NCBI GenBank assembly: GCA_038503075.1
Contig: JBCAML010000004.1
Span: 1,385,149-1,449,148, forward strand
Reading direction: 5' to 3'
Length of the DNA stretch: 64,000 bases
From: Gyromitra esculenta
Lineage: Eukaryota > Ascomycota > Pezizomycetes > Pezizales > Discinaceae
A model generated the notes under the pieces. The model saw only the letters and a list, made by a program, of their open reading frames with translations. It did not search any database and was not told the origin of the DNA. The position numbers were made by a program, and so were the translations under genes. Positions 11,601 through 23,700 of this stretch are shown here, piece after piece (position 1 is the first letter of the stretch; every line of letters begins with the position of its first letter).

Positions 11601-14600
11601 ACGAATGAGGCTCTGTTGTTTCATGGCCGAATTCCCCGGGCCCCCGCATGCTATCAATAACAACAACATGGTTTCTGAACCACGGTTAACACGTCCCAAC
11701 CGGTCTTGCAAAGGGGAATTTCTGTATTGGAAAAAGGTGCAAGGGATAGCGACGTATTTGAACAATTGGGGATACACGACAGGACACCCTTGCTGAAAAT
11801 CAGCGTTTACGTTCAACCTCCCTCGCCGTTTCTTCATTTCAACTCGAGATCGAGCAATCCTCTATATATCAATAGCAATTGAAACAGAAACACGCTGGCA
11901 TTCCAGTCACGATGACTAGTCCCTGGGCGCGATGTTTATTTACTCTGGCTCATTATAAAATTTCTGCGTTTGCAGTGGGTCCGATGGTCGATGGCCGGAT
12001 AAAACAGCGATATGTACCTGAGTACATATGTGCGTTCGAAAACCAGACTTTGCTGAATCGTAATAAGCGCGCGATGTACTGTTCATCACAAACTGTTTGT
12101 TGTCGTTGGAAGGCTCAAACTTGGTTTTTGTTTGCTCCTCAATCTGGCCGGATAAATACCGATCAGCTTCCCCCCTCCGATCACGGGCATTGTGGCCAGT
12201 ACAAACGTGTAAATATGTCTCTCATACTCTATCCTATTGTTATGAGCTTGGTTAATTGTTTATAAATGCAATTGTGTTGATGCTTCGTTTATTTGCTGCC
12301 GGTTTTTTCCCCATATGCATTCTCATCAATTTGCACAAGCCATCACTCGCAGACCCCACGATTTGGTTTTTACCCGCACCGTCACCCGTGCAGCTGCAGC
12401 CCTACGTTGAAATACCTCTTCGCACGTGAAGAGGGGTGGATCCATTCAAGCAGAGAAAATAAAATGCTCCCGTATCGCTTTTACGCTTTTGCTCCACCTA
12501 TAAGCACGGGCATCATCTCCACAATATATAATATGCAAATGCAAACATTTCCCCGTCACAAATACAACAATTCAGCTGCCCTTTCGTCGGCACCAGCGGC
12601 ATTGAAAAGATTACTGTACTCTAGATTATATAATAGTGTCCCATTCAAGACTCTCCCTGCCATCTGAGCCATTTCACTAGTTCCCACCAGTATAATGTCT
12701 GGACCAAAACCTTGGTGCGCAGTACTGCGCATGGAGGGAGAGGGTGGATCTATGTATTCAAGAAAGAGAAAAAAAACCGGCACACCCGATCAGATCTGAG
12801 ATCTGACGGGTTTGCTGGATTCTCTCTAACCTTGCCTTGCATGAAGGAGGGGAGGGGGAGGGGTTGCCTTAATATTCCTTCGCTTAGAGTTTTTATATGT
12901 GGCTGCTAATTTCAGCTGCTCTGGACTCCATTTTAATACTTACACTTTAATCGTTACATTTTTTTTTACCCCTCAGATCACAAAACTTTTTTCTTCCATG
13001 AGTTAGTATGTAGTACCCTCTAACGATTACGCATCAACCGCCACAAATGCACAATCACTCTAGAATTTTGCAAGCGATAGGGGAAAACAATTATACAAAG
13101 ATTGCTGCGCCGGCTACTGCTAACTATAAACTTTTGATGCTACATTCACCCTGTGTAGAGTAAAAAAAACCCCGGTTGGTAGCTATCTAGCTGTGATATA
13201 GCGCTAACAAACCTGGATAATTGGGATATATATGTGAGCGTTCTTTTTGCTAGCATAAAGCTTAACTGTATACGTGGTCACTGGTACATATATATATGTA
13301 TACATGTACCTAGGACGGCTGTCCCCTCTTGCAGATTTAGCCGTGTCATGGAACGTCACTCGGCCGGTATGAATATAGTGGGTAGAATTTTTGAGGGATA
13401 CTTGTACGAGATTTGGGGGGATTTGTGATTTGTGGTAGTGGAGATGCTGGATATAGCTTGGGAAATAGGTTTGTGGTGGAGGGGAGGGGGTTTGGTGATG
13501 CTGTTTGCTCTGTACCTATTTTGTTTCGTCCGTCGATGCTGTGAGATAAAAACAATTCTATCGCTAGACCTATACCGGGTTTTGGAATGCTTGAGACCCT
13601 TACGGCAAGTATAGTGTCACTGAGAAAGAATGGCTCAAATTAAGACGTGTTTTTGCGTATGTGTGACTGGAGTACGCGTACGAGTGACAGTTCGTGACTA
13701 TATTACCCAAACTGGCAGTGAACGGGGAATGCCACATCGCTTTTCGTTCTAGCAGAGTGAACATTTAACGTAGGCTCGAGCTCTCTAGCATCAAATTATA
13801 TTACTATTTGAGGCAGCAAGGGTTGCTGCTAAAGCTGGCCGCTGCTAGCTGATATGCATGCACTCGTGCTTTCTGAGGAGGGTATTTTAGTCGTGAGTAG
13901 TGCGATTGACCACAGTGGTGGGGAATTCGATATAAAGTTATTTATTTATTGGTTCACGGAAACATTCTCGCGGGTCTTATAGCTCTTTAGGGCTATGGCT
14001 CGACGTCGTTGCACATTGGGCAGGTCAACGAGCAAACTGGATCGATCACGTTACTCTGCGCGGAATTCCTCCCACACACAGTCCTACAGTCCTTTCGAGG
14101 GCAGCTAGATTGAGTACTTGGATATATCAGTGTTTTTTTTTTCCAGTGCTTTGTAGCCGTTTGTCTCGTTATGTGAGAACGATTGAGTGTAATCACATGA
14201 TGTCACTCGTATCGGTGTTCTACTTCCACAGTATTTTCTTCTTTTCAGGTTGTATCTAAGCCCTGTGTGCGGTTCGTAGTTGAATAACTGTTTCTATGTC
14301 TCTGATACCTTTTTAGTGAATACACATACGCTTCTTGTATTTAATATGTTTGTGCGTGGGTGTATTATTACCGTTGCATGTCGTACCAGTCAGTCCCACG
14401 TAGGTACGTGCTTTTATTCGAAGGATGTCGCTTAGAGGAATGTAAATAGTTTAGCCTTGGTAGCTTCTATTGTAGCTACGTGTAGTAGTTGCTGCTATCG
14501 TAGGTTGCTGTAAACGGGGCACGAAGCAAACCTCTGATACTCAACCTCATCATTGGCTAGAACCCTCACCTGACCCTAGCCTGTGTCCCAATTAGAGGCT

Positions 14601-14981
14601 TTCCACCAGGTAACTACACATTGAATAGTACTTTCGGCGAACGCGGGCCAAGTATAAATGAACTGAAAGCCTTCCTCTGCTCTTGGCAAGGCTACTACTT
14701 GGTGTAGTGGTGGTTGCCTAACGAGAAGCAAGTAATCCGGATCGGATTTTGTGCAGCTGATATGTCTCGCCGTATGTACCACGTGCATGGGGTTTAAATA
14801 CCTCAGACATGTCCAATCCATCTCCACTTCATGACCTCAGCTCCCAGCTACTCCAGAGGCTACAGGTTACCATTCCACCTACCATTCTCGCTGCTTCCTA
14901 TGGTAACTGGCCATCTAGTATTCTAGTCTCCGGACATCTCTCTCCTCCGTGACCAGATTGGAACAACCTGTTCCTAGAAAA
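5641..14981. other. 9.3 kb gene-free tract
   Basis: No supported gene. Open frames are short (at most about 140 codons), overlap on both strands and lack domains or plausible exon chains. The tract contains a short perfect hairpin at 6400-6427 and isolated TACATGTA palindromes at 9073, 10107 and 13301. I found no tRNA, rRNA or transposase-like sequence in it. Confidence 0.5.
6400..6427. repeat. Short perfect hairpin
   Basis: The arms CGAAACGAA and TTCGTTTCG are exact reverse complements around a 10-nt loop (GTTTAAAAGT). Its role is unknown. It lies in gene-free DNA, so a terminator role has no gene to serve. Confidence 0.6.
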
Positions 14982-16391
14982 ATGCCGCTTCTCTCCCTCC
15001 CAAACGAGCTCATCCTTCAAATCGCCGAACCCCTCCCGCTCAAAGAGCTCTCTCGCCTCATCCTCACCTCTCGCTTCTTCAATGATCTCCTCACCCCGCG
15101 CCTACATAAGCTTGTAGCATGTCCGTTCCTTACCCTCCCAAATGAAATAATCCTCAAAATCGCCCGGTACCTTGTCCCCCCGGAGTTTCCAGACCGTCTC
15201 GACGGAAACCTTGCGCGTCTCCTCCGGACCAACCGCTTCCTCGTGCGGCTCCTCACCCCGCTGCAGCACGAGTCCATACCCTCCAAGATAGGCCGCGACC
15301 ACACGCTCCACTGGGCCGCCGAGCGGCGCCACGAGCCACTGGTGAAAATCCTGCTCGAAAAGGGCACCGACGTGAACGTCGCAAACGAAAGAGGATATAA
15401 CGCACTCCACCTAGTGCTAGAAGCGTGGCGGCGATACTGGACCTCCAACAGGTGCACAACGACGCTGCTATCGCTGCTATCGCTGCTGCTGAAGGCCGGG
15501 GTTGACGTGAATGCGAAGACCAAGCAGGGCGACGCACCATTGCACATTGCAGTGGAACACCACGACATCGAGTGCTGCCGCATACTGCTGAAATGGGGCG
15601 CCGACGCGAATGCGCGGAACCGCGCCGGAGAGACCGCGATCCTGATGGCCGTGGACGGCAAGTTGGTGGATCTGCTGTGCGAGAATGGAGCAGACGTGAA
15701 TGCGCAAGACCCCGAGGGGATGACGGCGCTCCATCGCGAGGTGGTCCAGAACTCGCATTTCGTGAAGCTGAAGGCTCTGCTGGCGAACGGCGCGGACACG
15801 GAGATAGGTGAAGCGGGGTACGGCAGGATGCCGCTGCATTTGGCTGCGCTGAGAGGCAATGTCAGAAATGTGGAGGCGCTGATTGAGCATGGGGCGAACG
15901 TGGATTCGAGGGACACTAACGGCGTCACGCCGCTTTCGAAGGCAGTGATTTCGAGATCGAAGGATGTTGTTAGGATTCTGCTGAGCAAAGGGGCGATGCT
16001 CCATGCGAAGGACAACGCCGGAGTCTCGCCGCTTACCAGAGCGAAGGAGCTAAGTAGTAATGCTGAGGTTATAGCGCTGATGGAGGAGACACTGGCGCAA
16101 GAGCAAGAGCAGGCCAAGGCGAGAAGGCCGAAGAAGGAAAGGAAGGGGGAGACAAAGAGAGCACAGGCGCTGGAGCCGGAGCTAGACCAGACAAGAGAAC
16201 TGGAGAAGGAAAAGGAGAAAGGGGGCAGCGAGGCGGAGCGGAATAAGAGGCGGGCTGAAACACAAGTAGCTGTATCCCCCCAAAACATATTCGTTCGGTG
16301 GTTCTCTAAAATCTCTAAGAGCCCGGTGGATAAAGGAACCAGCACTGGCGAGAATCCCCAACAGCGGGCTTCGGAGTACCTGGAAACGTGA
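14982..16391 (+). CDS. F-box/ankyrin-repeat protein with two tandem F-box-like motifs
   Basis: Single-exon gene of 469 residues. I chose the ATG at 14982 because it gives MPLLSLPNELILQI, matching the starts of the two other F-box/ankyrin loci here. The open frame runs 11 codons further upstream but begins with GTG. F-box proteins join substrates to SCF (Skp1-Cullin-F-box) ubiquitin ligases. A first F-box-like motif (LPNELILQIAEPLPLKELSR) occupies about residues 5-45. A second (LPNEIILKIARYLVP, then RTNRFLVRLLTPL) follows at about 50-100. About seven ankyrin repeats follow to about residue 360 (TLHWAAERRHEPLVKILLEK, NALHLVLEA, PLHIAVEHHDIECCRILLKW, ALHREVVQ, PLHLAALRGNVRNVEALIEH, PLSKAVISRSKDVVRILLSK). 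The C-terminal 100 residues are a highly charged Glu/Lys/Arg segment, probably coiled coil or disordered. The substrate is unknown. A long antisense frame over it is a codon-bias shadow. Confidence 0.85.
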   Translation: MPLLSLPNELILQIAEPLPLKELSRLILTSRFFNDLLTPRLHKLVACPFLTLPNEIILKIARYLVPPEFPDRLDGNLARLLRTNRFLVRLLTPLQHESIPSKIGRDHTLHWAAERRHEPLVKILLEKGTDVNVANERGYNALHLVLEAWRRYWTSNRCTTTLLSLLSLLLKAGVDVNAKTKQGDAPLHIAVEHHDIECCRILLKWGADANARNRAGETAILMAVDGKLVDLLCENGADVNAQDPEGMTALHREVVQNSHFVKLKALLANGADTEIGEAGYGRMPLHLAALRGNVRNVEALIEHGANVDSRDTNGVTPLSKAVISRSKDVVRILLSKGAMLHAKDNAGVSPLTRAKELSSNAEVIALMEETLAQEQEQAKARRPKKERKGETKRAQALEPELDQTRELEKEKEKGGSEAERNKRRAETQVAVSPQNIFVRWFSKISKSPVDKGTSTGENPQQRASEYLET

Positions 16392-17507
16392 GTAGTGGTA
16401 AGCTAGCATCGTAACTAGAAGACTCTGAGATTGTCGGGAAAGGGATATTGCTCAGATCCCATAACGGCTACTGTCTGAAGAGTAGCTTTCTTGTACTGTA
16501 TGCAGTAATTCAGAAACAGAGCCATTCCTGGATTTTAGACCCTAGTTCGATATCAGTAGCCGGTCTAACATGAGTTACGGCCTTTCGCTATTCCCAAAGA
16601 ACAAATCTTCCCATTAGCATGGACTGCTGCACAATCTGGTTACTAGAAGTTAATCCTTTAAAAGAGGTAGGGTATGGCAGATACCAAATGGGAGATAGTC
16701 TAGTCGCTAGTTAAGAACGGTAAATAGTAGGTTGCCAGCTTTACCATCATATTACAATGGAAGGGGAACTCGTTTTCTGCAGCAGGGCGAATATAGACTA
16801 CATGTACTCTGCTCACGAAACTTCTGTTGAGCCTCCCGTACTAACGGGATTAAGAAACCTACTTTCAATACGTCACGTGTGTGGGGATCGAGTGAGTTTT
16901 TATGATTCGCTATCAATGCGCATGTTTGGAAAGATAAGCCCCGGCACAGGATCTTTTGGTCAGCTCGCGACTCTCTCGCAAGGGGAAATTATCCTGGGTG
17001 CCACGGGTCTACGATAGCCCTCTCCTAGCGATATTCATACAGGGCCCTAACATTAAGTTTAAACTACATGTAGCTCATCACCCAACCTCACAATGCCACA
17101 GATGCCACGAATATAATATACACTTCGCGGACTGAAAAACTAATTCGAACCCCAGTATTCAGAGTAGCTACTCCTATTCTCATATACCTCTCATCTCATC
17201 ACCCCATGCATTCCATCTTAGAAAAACAAAAGAACTAGACGATGAATGATACAAGTTATCTAGTAACCTTCCTCAGAAATACCCTCCCCGATAGAGAGGC
17301 AACTAGTGATAAATGGACTAGAGAAAACCACAAGAAAACCTACACCACCGAAAGGGAAACAGGCTACCTCATAATAACACGTACAACAACCCAAACCCCG
17401 TACATTTCCAAAAAAAGAAAGAAAAAAGGACCAAGAACTTTTATCCACAAGAAAGAAAGAAAGAAAGAAAGAAAGAACTACTTCTCCCTTCTCAGCACCC
17501 CCTCACG
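16392..17507. other. Intergenic between convergent genes
   Basis: About 1.1 kb between the 3' ends of the F-box/ankyrin gene (plus) and the large disordered-protein gene (minus). It contains TACATGTA at 16799 and 17065 and a (GAAA)n tract at 17449-17477. No gene is supported. Confidence 0.5.
17449..17477. repeat. (GAAA)n microsatellite
   Basis: About seven copies of the tetranucleotide lie 30 bp beyond the stop codon of the minus-strand gene, probably inside its 3' UTR. Confidence 0.85.
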
Positions 17508-19988
17508 CTACCTTCTCCTTCCTTCGTCCTTTCTCCCACTCTCCCACGCCATCCGCATCCCTAAACTCATCCTCCCTGGATCCATCTCCTCCATTCCTCC
17601 TCCACCGAGGACACTCCCACCTCTCACCCTGCTCCCCACTCCCGGACCTAGGCTACTTGCCCTATTCGAGAAGCTGCTGACATCAGGATCCAGCCCTGTT
17701 CGCCCATCGACACCACCAACCACGCTCTCCATCGGACCACCATCCGCCTCGTCATCTAATGCTGCCGCAGCAGCTACTTCAGCCGCATATGCAGTCCTAT
17801 ACGGAGTGCGATCATACGCGCTTGGGAAAGGGGAAGAACGACGGTAGGAAGCTACACTGTCGTTTTTCTCCGGCAAGGCGCCCATGGTGAACGAAGTGGG
17901 CATGGACGCGAGGATGTCGGCGGAGTCTATCTTTGGCAGAATAGCCCGTATAGGGGGCGAAGCAGTACCCGAAAGCGGAGAGCGTGTTTTTGGAGATGGG
18001 CGTGCAGTTACAGGGCTCTGATCGGGGATGTCGTCATTGGTAGCAGACTGAGAAGATGGTTTGGGGCTTCTTATTGCGTTAGAGACTGCAGCGAACGTGG
18101 CAGGGCTGAGACGTGATATAGACATAGGGAGACTTGTCGCGTTAGGGCTTCTACTCAAAAGCAAGCTGTCGCTGTCATCATCTTCTTCGTCGGAGGCCTC
18201 AGAGATTGCGCGTTGTGCTTCTTTACTCTTGCCTTTAAGAAATGCGGCCTCATCTTCGTGAAGATCATATTTCACGATGCTGCGGCGCCTGAAGCGACCG
18301 CCAGGGGTGGGGACGAATCCTGATTTTGGAGGATCGATACCTTTCCAACCAAAGTTCGGAAGGGAGGAGGCTATAGGCTCTTGTTGAACGAATTGTGTCT
18401 GCTTGGCGATTGGAGATAGGGAAGAGCTTAGAGAAACTTTCGCGGTCCTGGGGATCCCAGCACGCGGTCCAGAGGATTTCCCAAATGTGAGGATCGACTC
18501 GGAGGCCGAATTGGGGACGGGTGTGAAGGTTGGAAGCATAGGGAAAGAGGAAGCAATTAAACGGGCGTTTGTCTGCGGCTGTGGGGAGTCCGTTAATGCA
18601 GAGTAGTCTCGCTGTGGAGGTGAATTGTCGACAATTTCGGGAATTGTCTCGTCGAGATCAAATAGAGCTTCTTCGTCGTCGTCGGCGTCGTCGTCGTATT
18701 TGTTCACTTCGTCGTCTGAATCGGAGTCTGACTTATTTCCGTTCATGCCATTCCTAGATGGCCCTCCAGATACACCACTAATCCCTAGCCCGCTGAATTC
18801 ATCTTTATCGTAAATAACACCAGGATTTCCAGTCCCAGCCCCTCTCTCAATAGTTGCTGGTATCACTAGCTCATCCCCTAGAAGCCTTTCCCCTACATCT
18901 TGGCCTTCCGTGGTGACATGCTCAACTTGTTCCACTTTCCCTCCTTCATCAAACTCATCTTCATCCACTTCTTCGACATTTCCCTCCTCCTCCATAAATT
19001 CTTCCTCGGAGCACGTTTCGCCCCCGAGAACCCAGAACATCTTTGCCGGCGGTGGGCTGCTGCGAGAAGGTACTGAATCCTCATCTTCAAACTGGAATGT
19101 GACTCGCTTCGGTGATTTCTGCTTCATAGTTCCCGACTTGCTTAGTGTACCTATTGAGCTTCCAGAAGATGATTTGAGTGAGGATGCAAGGGGGTATGCT
19201 GGCGAAGTATTTCCGGCGCGGGATGAAGACGAAGGAATGGAGTCGAGCTTAGGCATTACTTGAGGATTTGATCCTTGAGTCTGGACACTAATACTCGGGT
19301 CCTGAGGTGGAGGAGAGATCGGGGGGCTAGTTTGTCGGAAATAATTATTGTCCAGCAGCGGTAAGTAACGAGGAGTGAAAAGGCCTGCAGCCTGAAGTTC
19401 TTTTTCAAAGGGCGGCGAGGTAGTCGCGCTACTGCTCACACTGCTTCCGTCGAATCCTATCTGTTTTCGGTGATCAGGGAGTTCTAACTTCAGCGTGTCG
19501 TTAAGTGTCGACCCACCAAGGTCCAGCGGAATCTGAGCCCCAGAATTACGAGATCCCACCCCATGCTCTCTCACCGTGCGACCTGCACCTTCATCAGAAG
19601 ATGTCGCACCCGCGGTAGCATGTGCTGCTTTCGTGATCCCTTCTCCCCCGCTGCTATTGTTAGTTCCACCATTCTCAAATTTCTTATTCTTGCTTGATTT
19701 CAATTTTTGCTCTTCCCTTAACTTCCTTTCTAGCTCCTTGTACTCGTCCTCCTTTACCGCCTTGAATGCCTCAATCTCTGCCTCAATCTCTCGCCGTTTC
19801 TGGTCGAGTCGAGCTAGGAGGCTGAGCTCGTCGAGTTCATCACATGGCGGGGATGAGCCCGTTGGAAATGTCCCCGCCACCGGCTGTCCACGGAAGTTGC
19901 CGGGATGGGGGATCGAGGGCGATTTAACAGGGGAAGGGTTAATGTCGAGGATTTCGCTAGCAGGCGGAGGTGATGAAGGCGGAGGCAT
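17508..19988 (-). CDS. Large disordered protein with N-terminal coiled coil and acidic middle
   Basis: Single exon of 826 codons starting at ATG (MPPPSSPPPASEILDINPSP). I do not recognise a named family. Residues about 50-103 form a heptad-like charged helix (LDQKRREIEAEIEAFKAVK, then DEYKELERKLREEQK), a likely short coiled coil. A basic-hydrophobic motif (KRVTFQFEDED) lies near residue 293. It is followed by strongly acidic Glu/Asp tracts at roughly 325-450. Further compact motifs in the second half look like conserved linear elements: LPNFGWKGIDPPKSG, GGRFRRRSIVKYDLHEDEAA and SPFPSAYDRTPYRTAYAAE. Many Ser-Pro and Thr-Pro dipeptides suggest proline-directed phosphorylation. There is no transmembrane segment or signal peptide. 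The pattern fits a cytoplasmic or nuclear scaffold, but that is inference. Confidence 0.75.
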   Translation of the reverse strand: MPPPSSPPPASEILDINPSPVKSPSIPHPGNFRGQPVAGTFPTGSSPPCDELDELSLLARLDQKRREIEAEIEAFKAVKEDEYKELERKLREEQKLKSSKNKKFENGGTNNSSGGEGITKAAHATAGATSSDEGAGRTVREHGVGSRNSGAQIPLDLGGSTLNDTLKLELPDHRKQIGFDGSSVSSSATTSPPFEKELQAAGLFTPRYLPLLDNNYFRQTSPPISPPPQDPSISVQTQGSNPQVMPKLDSIPSSSSRAGNTSPAYPLASSLKSSSGSSIGTLSKSGTMKQKSPKRVTFQFEDEDSVPSRSSPPPAKMFWVLGGETCSEEEFMEEEGNVEEVDEDEFDEGGKVEQVEHVTTEGQDVGERLLGDELVIPATIERGAGTGNPGVIYDKDEFSGLGISGVSGGPSRNGMNGNKSDSDSDDEVNKYDDDADDDEEALFDLDETIPEIVDNSPPQRDYSALTDSPQPQTNARLIASSFPMLPTFTPVPNSASESILTFGKSSGPRAGIPRTAKVSLSSSLSPIAKQTQFVQQEPIASSLPNFGWKGIDPPKSGFVPTPGGRFRRRSIVKYDLHEDEAAFLKGKSKEAQRAISEASDEEDDDSDSLLLSRSPNATSLPMSISRLSPATFAAVSNAIRSPKPSSQSATNDDIPDQSPVTARPSPKTRSPLSGTASPPIRAILPKIDSADILASMPTSFTMGALPEKNDSVASYRRSSPFPSAYDRTPYRTAYAAEVAAAAALDDEADGGPMESVVGGVDGRTGLDPDVSSFSNRASSLGPGVGSRVRGGSVLGGGGMEEMDPGRMSLGMRMAWESGRKDEGRRR

Positions 19989-20679
19989 TTTTAAATTTTA
20001 ATCGGTCAGGTGGTTGAACGACGTAGCAGTGGTCTGTTGATAAGGAGTGATGAGTCTTATTGCTTGGATGGATAAGTGATGATGGTTGGTTCTGAGAGTA
20101 CCAACTACCTATCATCCAGACCGAGCTGGGGAGAAGGCTGTAACGCTGACAGGCCAGCCTCAGTAAATGCAGGCAGCCTCGTTTAAGAGGAAAGCCGGTA
20201 GAGAAGCCTTGATCCCGAGGATGCAATTGAGATGGACGAAGAAGTGATGGGCGAGAGATCGCCGAAGATTTGGTGGGGGGAGATCGGAGATTCGTGCGGT
20301 TATGGGCGGAGAACCTCCGGGGTGGTGAAGGGTCTGGGGGTCTGTTTCCGCTTGGCTCTCACCGATGGCTTGCGAGCCCGACTCGCTCTCCGGGTGAAAA
20401 GGGAAGAAACAGCGACACCGTGCTTTCGCTCTGCAGACGATGGCCAGGAAGGATGTGTGGAAGATTATGAACGCAGAGCAGCCAATGGGCTGGATGAACA
20501 TAGAGAAGGAGATCCAGGAGGAGGAGGATAAAGAGGAGGATGGCGATAATGGTGAAAGGGCGATGAGAAATTAATGGAGGATGGGTGGATGGAGGATGCT
20601 GTCTTCAAGTTGCAAGACGTGCTCTCGCGATGAAGTCAGAATGACTAACTAGCGAAGCTCGATTGGCACAATACCTTCC

Positions 20680-20740
20680 TCCTCTTTCTTCTTCTACTTC
20701 TTCTTCTTCTGCCTCTTCTTCTTCTCCCACCTCACTCTTC
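20680..20740. repeat. (CTT)n-rich microsatellite
   Basis: An interrupted pyrimidine trinucleotide repeat (CTTCTTCTT with CTG and CTC variants) in the upstream region of the 826-residue gene. Confidence 0.7.
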
Positions 20741-23700
20741 ACACCTGTTATCTGGGGGAGGGGGTTGTGGACTCCTGTCCTCTTCATCCTGTCGCCCATT
20801 CACTTACTGCAGTTGGCTACTCGACTCGAACGCAGCCCATGCGAACAATGGCATGGGTAAATTAAAATTCAGACGAGAGAAACGACCAATTCTAGCGAAG
20901 AATCCACCTATCTAGGTACTGTACGCTGTAGCACACATGTCTGCTTCTGTACCGGTGGGTAGGTTTATGCACTGTGCAGAACAGACGAACAGCCCTTCTG
21001 CTGCATCCACGTTGAGGGGAAAATCCCGTTCTGTGTCCCCATAAACGAGGATTACCGGCAGTCCCCGGCGCATATGTATCGACTGTGGGGGTGGAACAAT
21101 TTAGCAGCAACCTACTGAAACACAGACTTCGGATGAGGTCATGGATAATCCGGCGACGAAACTCTAGGGCTTCGAGGCGAAGGGCCGAGGGGATAGATGA
21201 TGGAGTTGGCATGGAATGGAGCAAAAGACCTGCCTCCTAACATACCTGTGCTGGTGTTACCCCATATCCATCCTGCAGAACAAGTCGATGCGGGATTGGA
21301 GCTCTGCGCTTCAAACAGTCTTTTACAGCTTGACACGACGAGCTGAGCATTCACTTGAGCCTCAAGAGTCATGAGTGACTGCAATTCTGTCCTACCCAAC
21401 ACAGCATGTAGCTATTTTCACCTAAACCGTTTCGTGAATCTTCTACTCCAGCCGCCGGCTTGATAAAAATACATCTATCCACGAATGATACCTACAACTG
21501 AGCAAACCTGGGAATCAAATCCCTACCCACCACTGCCGAAATTAAGCCAAAGCATCAGCTCTTCAGGTGCTGGATACATGGTAGATTTCTCAGCCTGAAA
21601 GACATCCACAATCATACCACGCGCACATCATCACTCATTGGCTAGACACACTTCATGCTGGCCTCCTACACTTCACCGCTTATCAAACCAGTAGGATACA
21701 TTACATACCGAGATACATGGAATTAGGTAGGTCGCGTGCTGTGCCTGAACGAACACTCAACTTGGAAACGCAATGTCCGCGATAAACTCCGCACCCCCGA
21801 GTGTTTCCCCGGATCCATACATCATCCCATCCCCGCTGTCCGGGTAAAACCCAGACCTGTAGAATCAAGCTTGCGAAACCCAAAAGCAAACACGGGGAAA
21901 AGAAAGCTCCGTCTCGAAGGAAATGGCTCTCGGAAAAGGAAGCTTCCAAAGAACAATGCCACGCATGCGTGTGAGGATATGCGGCTCTACCCTACATACA
22001 TGTGCTCGAAGAACCTGGTACAATAGGCACGATACTCATTGCTCCCCGCCCAATAGGACGAGACATGTCTCGTACATGCTGCTGTTGTGCTTCAGTGCAG
22101 CGGCGCTGCCTTTAGACGCTGTTTGCCAAGCTGGGTCGGTGAGGCTGGTGTCTTTAATAGCCGCGCGTGGTACGCGTGTAATTGATGCTTATCCCATAGT
22201 CTGGTAAAAAATGCTGACCCCTGTATATTATTTGCTGTCTTATGTCATTAATCCGCAGAAGATTGATTCAAAAGATCGGTGACGCGTATTTTAACACATT
22301 GTATACTCCATCGAGCGTATGGCGATTGGTACATTTAATTTATCTGCAAATAAAGCAGACTTTTTACTAAACACAGTAAGGGTCCCCCCCACAAATGAAA
22401 TTACATCATCCGATGATCTCTTAGCACCCTAGAGGGCGGCCAGGGATAGCCTAGCCCACCCCAGTGGATACCTCTTTCCCCAGGTTTGGAAATGGCTGAC
22501 TGAAACATTCCCGAACCTGGTTCTGGCTGAGGAGGTTGCAATCTTGCTTAACTTTATGATATCTTTGGTTCGTAGATCGTTATATGTCACCCTGACGTCG
22601 TGCAGAGGTGCGGCAGGTACTGAGCTGGGTTTCCGTCCCCAGTCGAAGCCTGTCCCCTTTGGTAGTGGGTATACTTCGAGTGTCTTTGGACCCCGCGAGA
22701 GAGCTTGGGGTTGGAGCCGTCCGAGAGTACTTTTGTGCCGAGGCCCAGCGCTGATCATAAAAGGTCACTCGACAGATTTGGCACACGTGATGTTATTTGA
22801 CTCGATAGACAAGTTTGTCGATGCTAGACTGGGGTTTCGTCCTAAGCGGACCCTAGCTACGTGCAGTATCAACATCGTAGACTGTAAACAAACGCCGTGA
22901 TCTCGTAGTCCATTTACCGTAACTTCTATCTGTGCCAATCGATCCAGTTCCGTGGTCTATCTCAGTGGCTGATTACTAGAGCTGAGATATAGTCATAGAG
23001 AAGGCTGAGCTTGGAACGAAGGCTGAGATTGGCTATCGCGTCATCCTTGCAGCAAGAAGTGTGATATCTCGAGCGATGCACGTGCAGACCTATAGCTATC
23101 TGTCACTTCCAAAGCATCATTTGCTCTAATCACGTCGCCAAAAAAATAAATACATATACTTTATCTCTTTTTCACTTCTCCACTCATATCCATCTTTCAG
23201 TCTGTCCTCTATAGATGCTCCACTTCTCTATCTTTAACCCCCTATAATCCGCCCTACTATCAAGCCCCTTTTTCAGATAACGTGTGCTTAGTGCGCGCAG
23301 TAACCGTCTCCTGGTTGATGTGATTCGGCTCAGGCTCAAGCCACTGGGAAGGGAGCCGTGATCAGGGTTCTACATCAGAGCTGTGTCAATTGTCTTGGGT
23401 TCATGTAGTGCTTTTTGGCTGACTCTAAGCATTACATGTATCTCCATATCCCAGCAGGATTACTGGGGGAGGCCCAAGAGCGACGAGCGCTAAGAGTTTG
23501 TGGGGCTCGTAGTTTCGCTGTTGTGGGGTAGATCGGGTACTGAAATCGATTTTTTTTTAGATTAGTTTAGTGTAGTGGTACTGAGTGTGCTTGAGGAATC
23601 GAGGTATGATTAGCGATGGGTGGTGGTATAGTATTGACATGCATACATAATTTTTTTTTGTTGATTCTATGCTGGTGCCAGGTAACTACGGGGGAAAGGG

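Noticed and set aside
12425..12450. GGGGTGGATCCA resembling the family-A MITE end
   Set aside because: Lacks the CAGT terminus, TA flank and a partner end, so chance similarity is likely.
15017..16345. 442-codon antisense frame over the F-box/ankyrin gene
   Set aside because: It lies entirely opposite a gene with clear domains, is Ser/Arg/Phe-rich with no domain, and follows from the codon bias of the sense strand.
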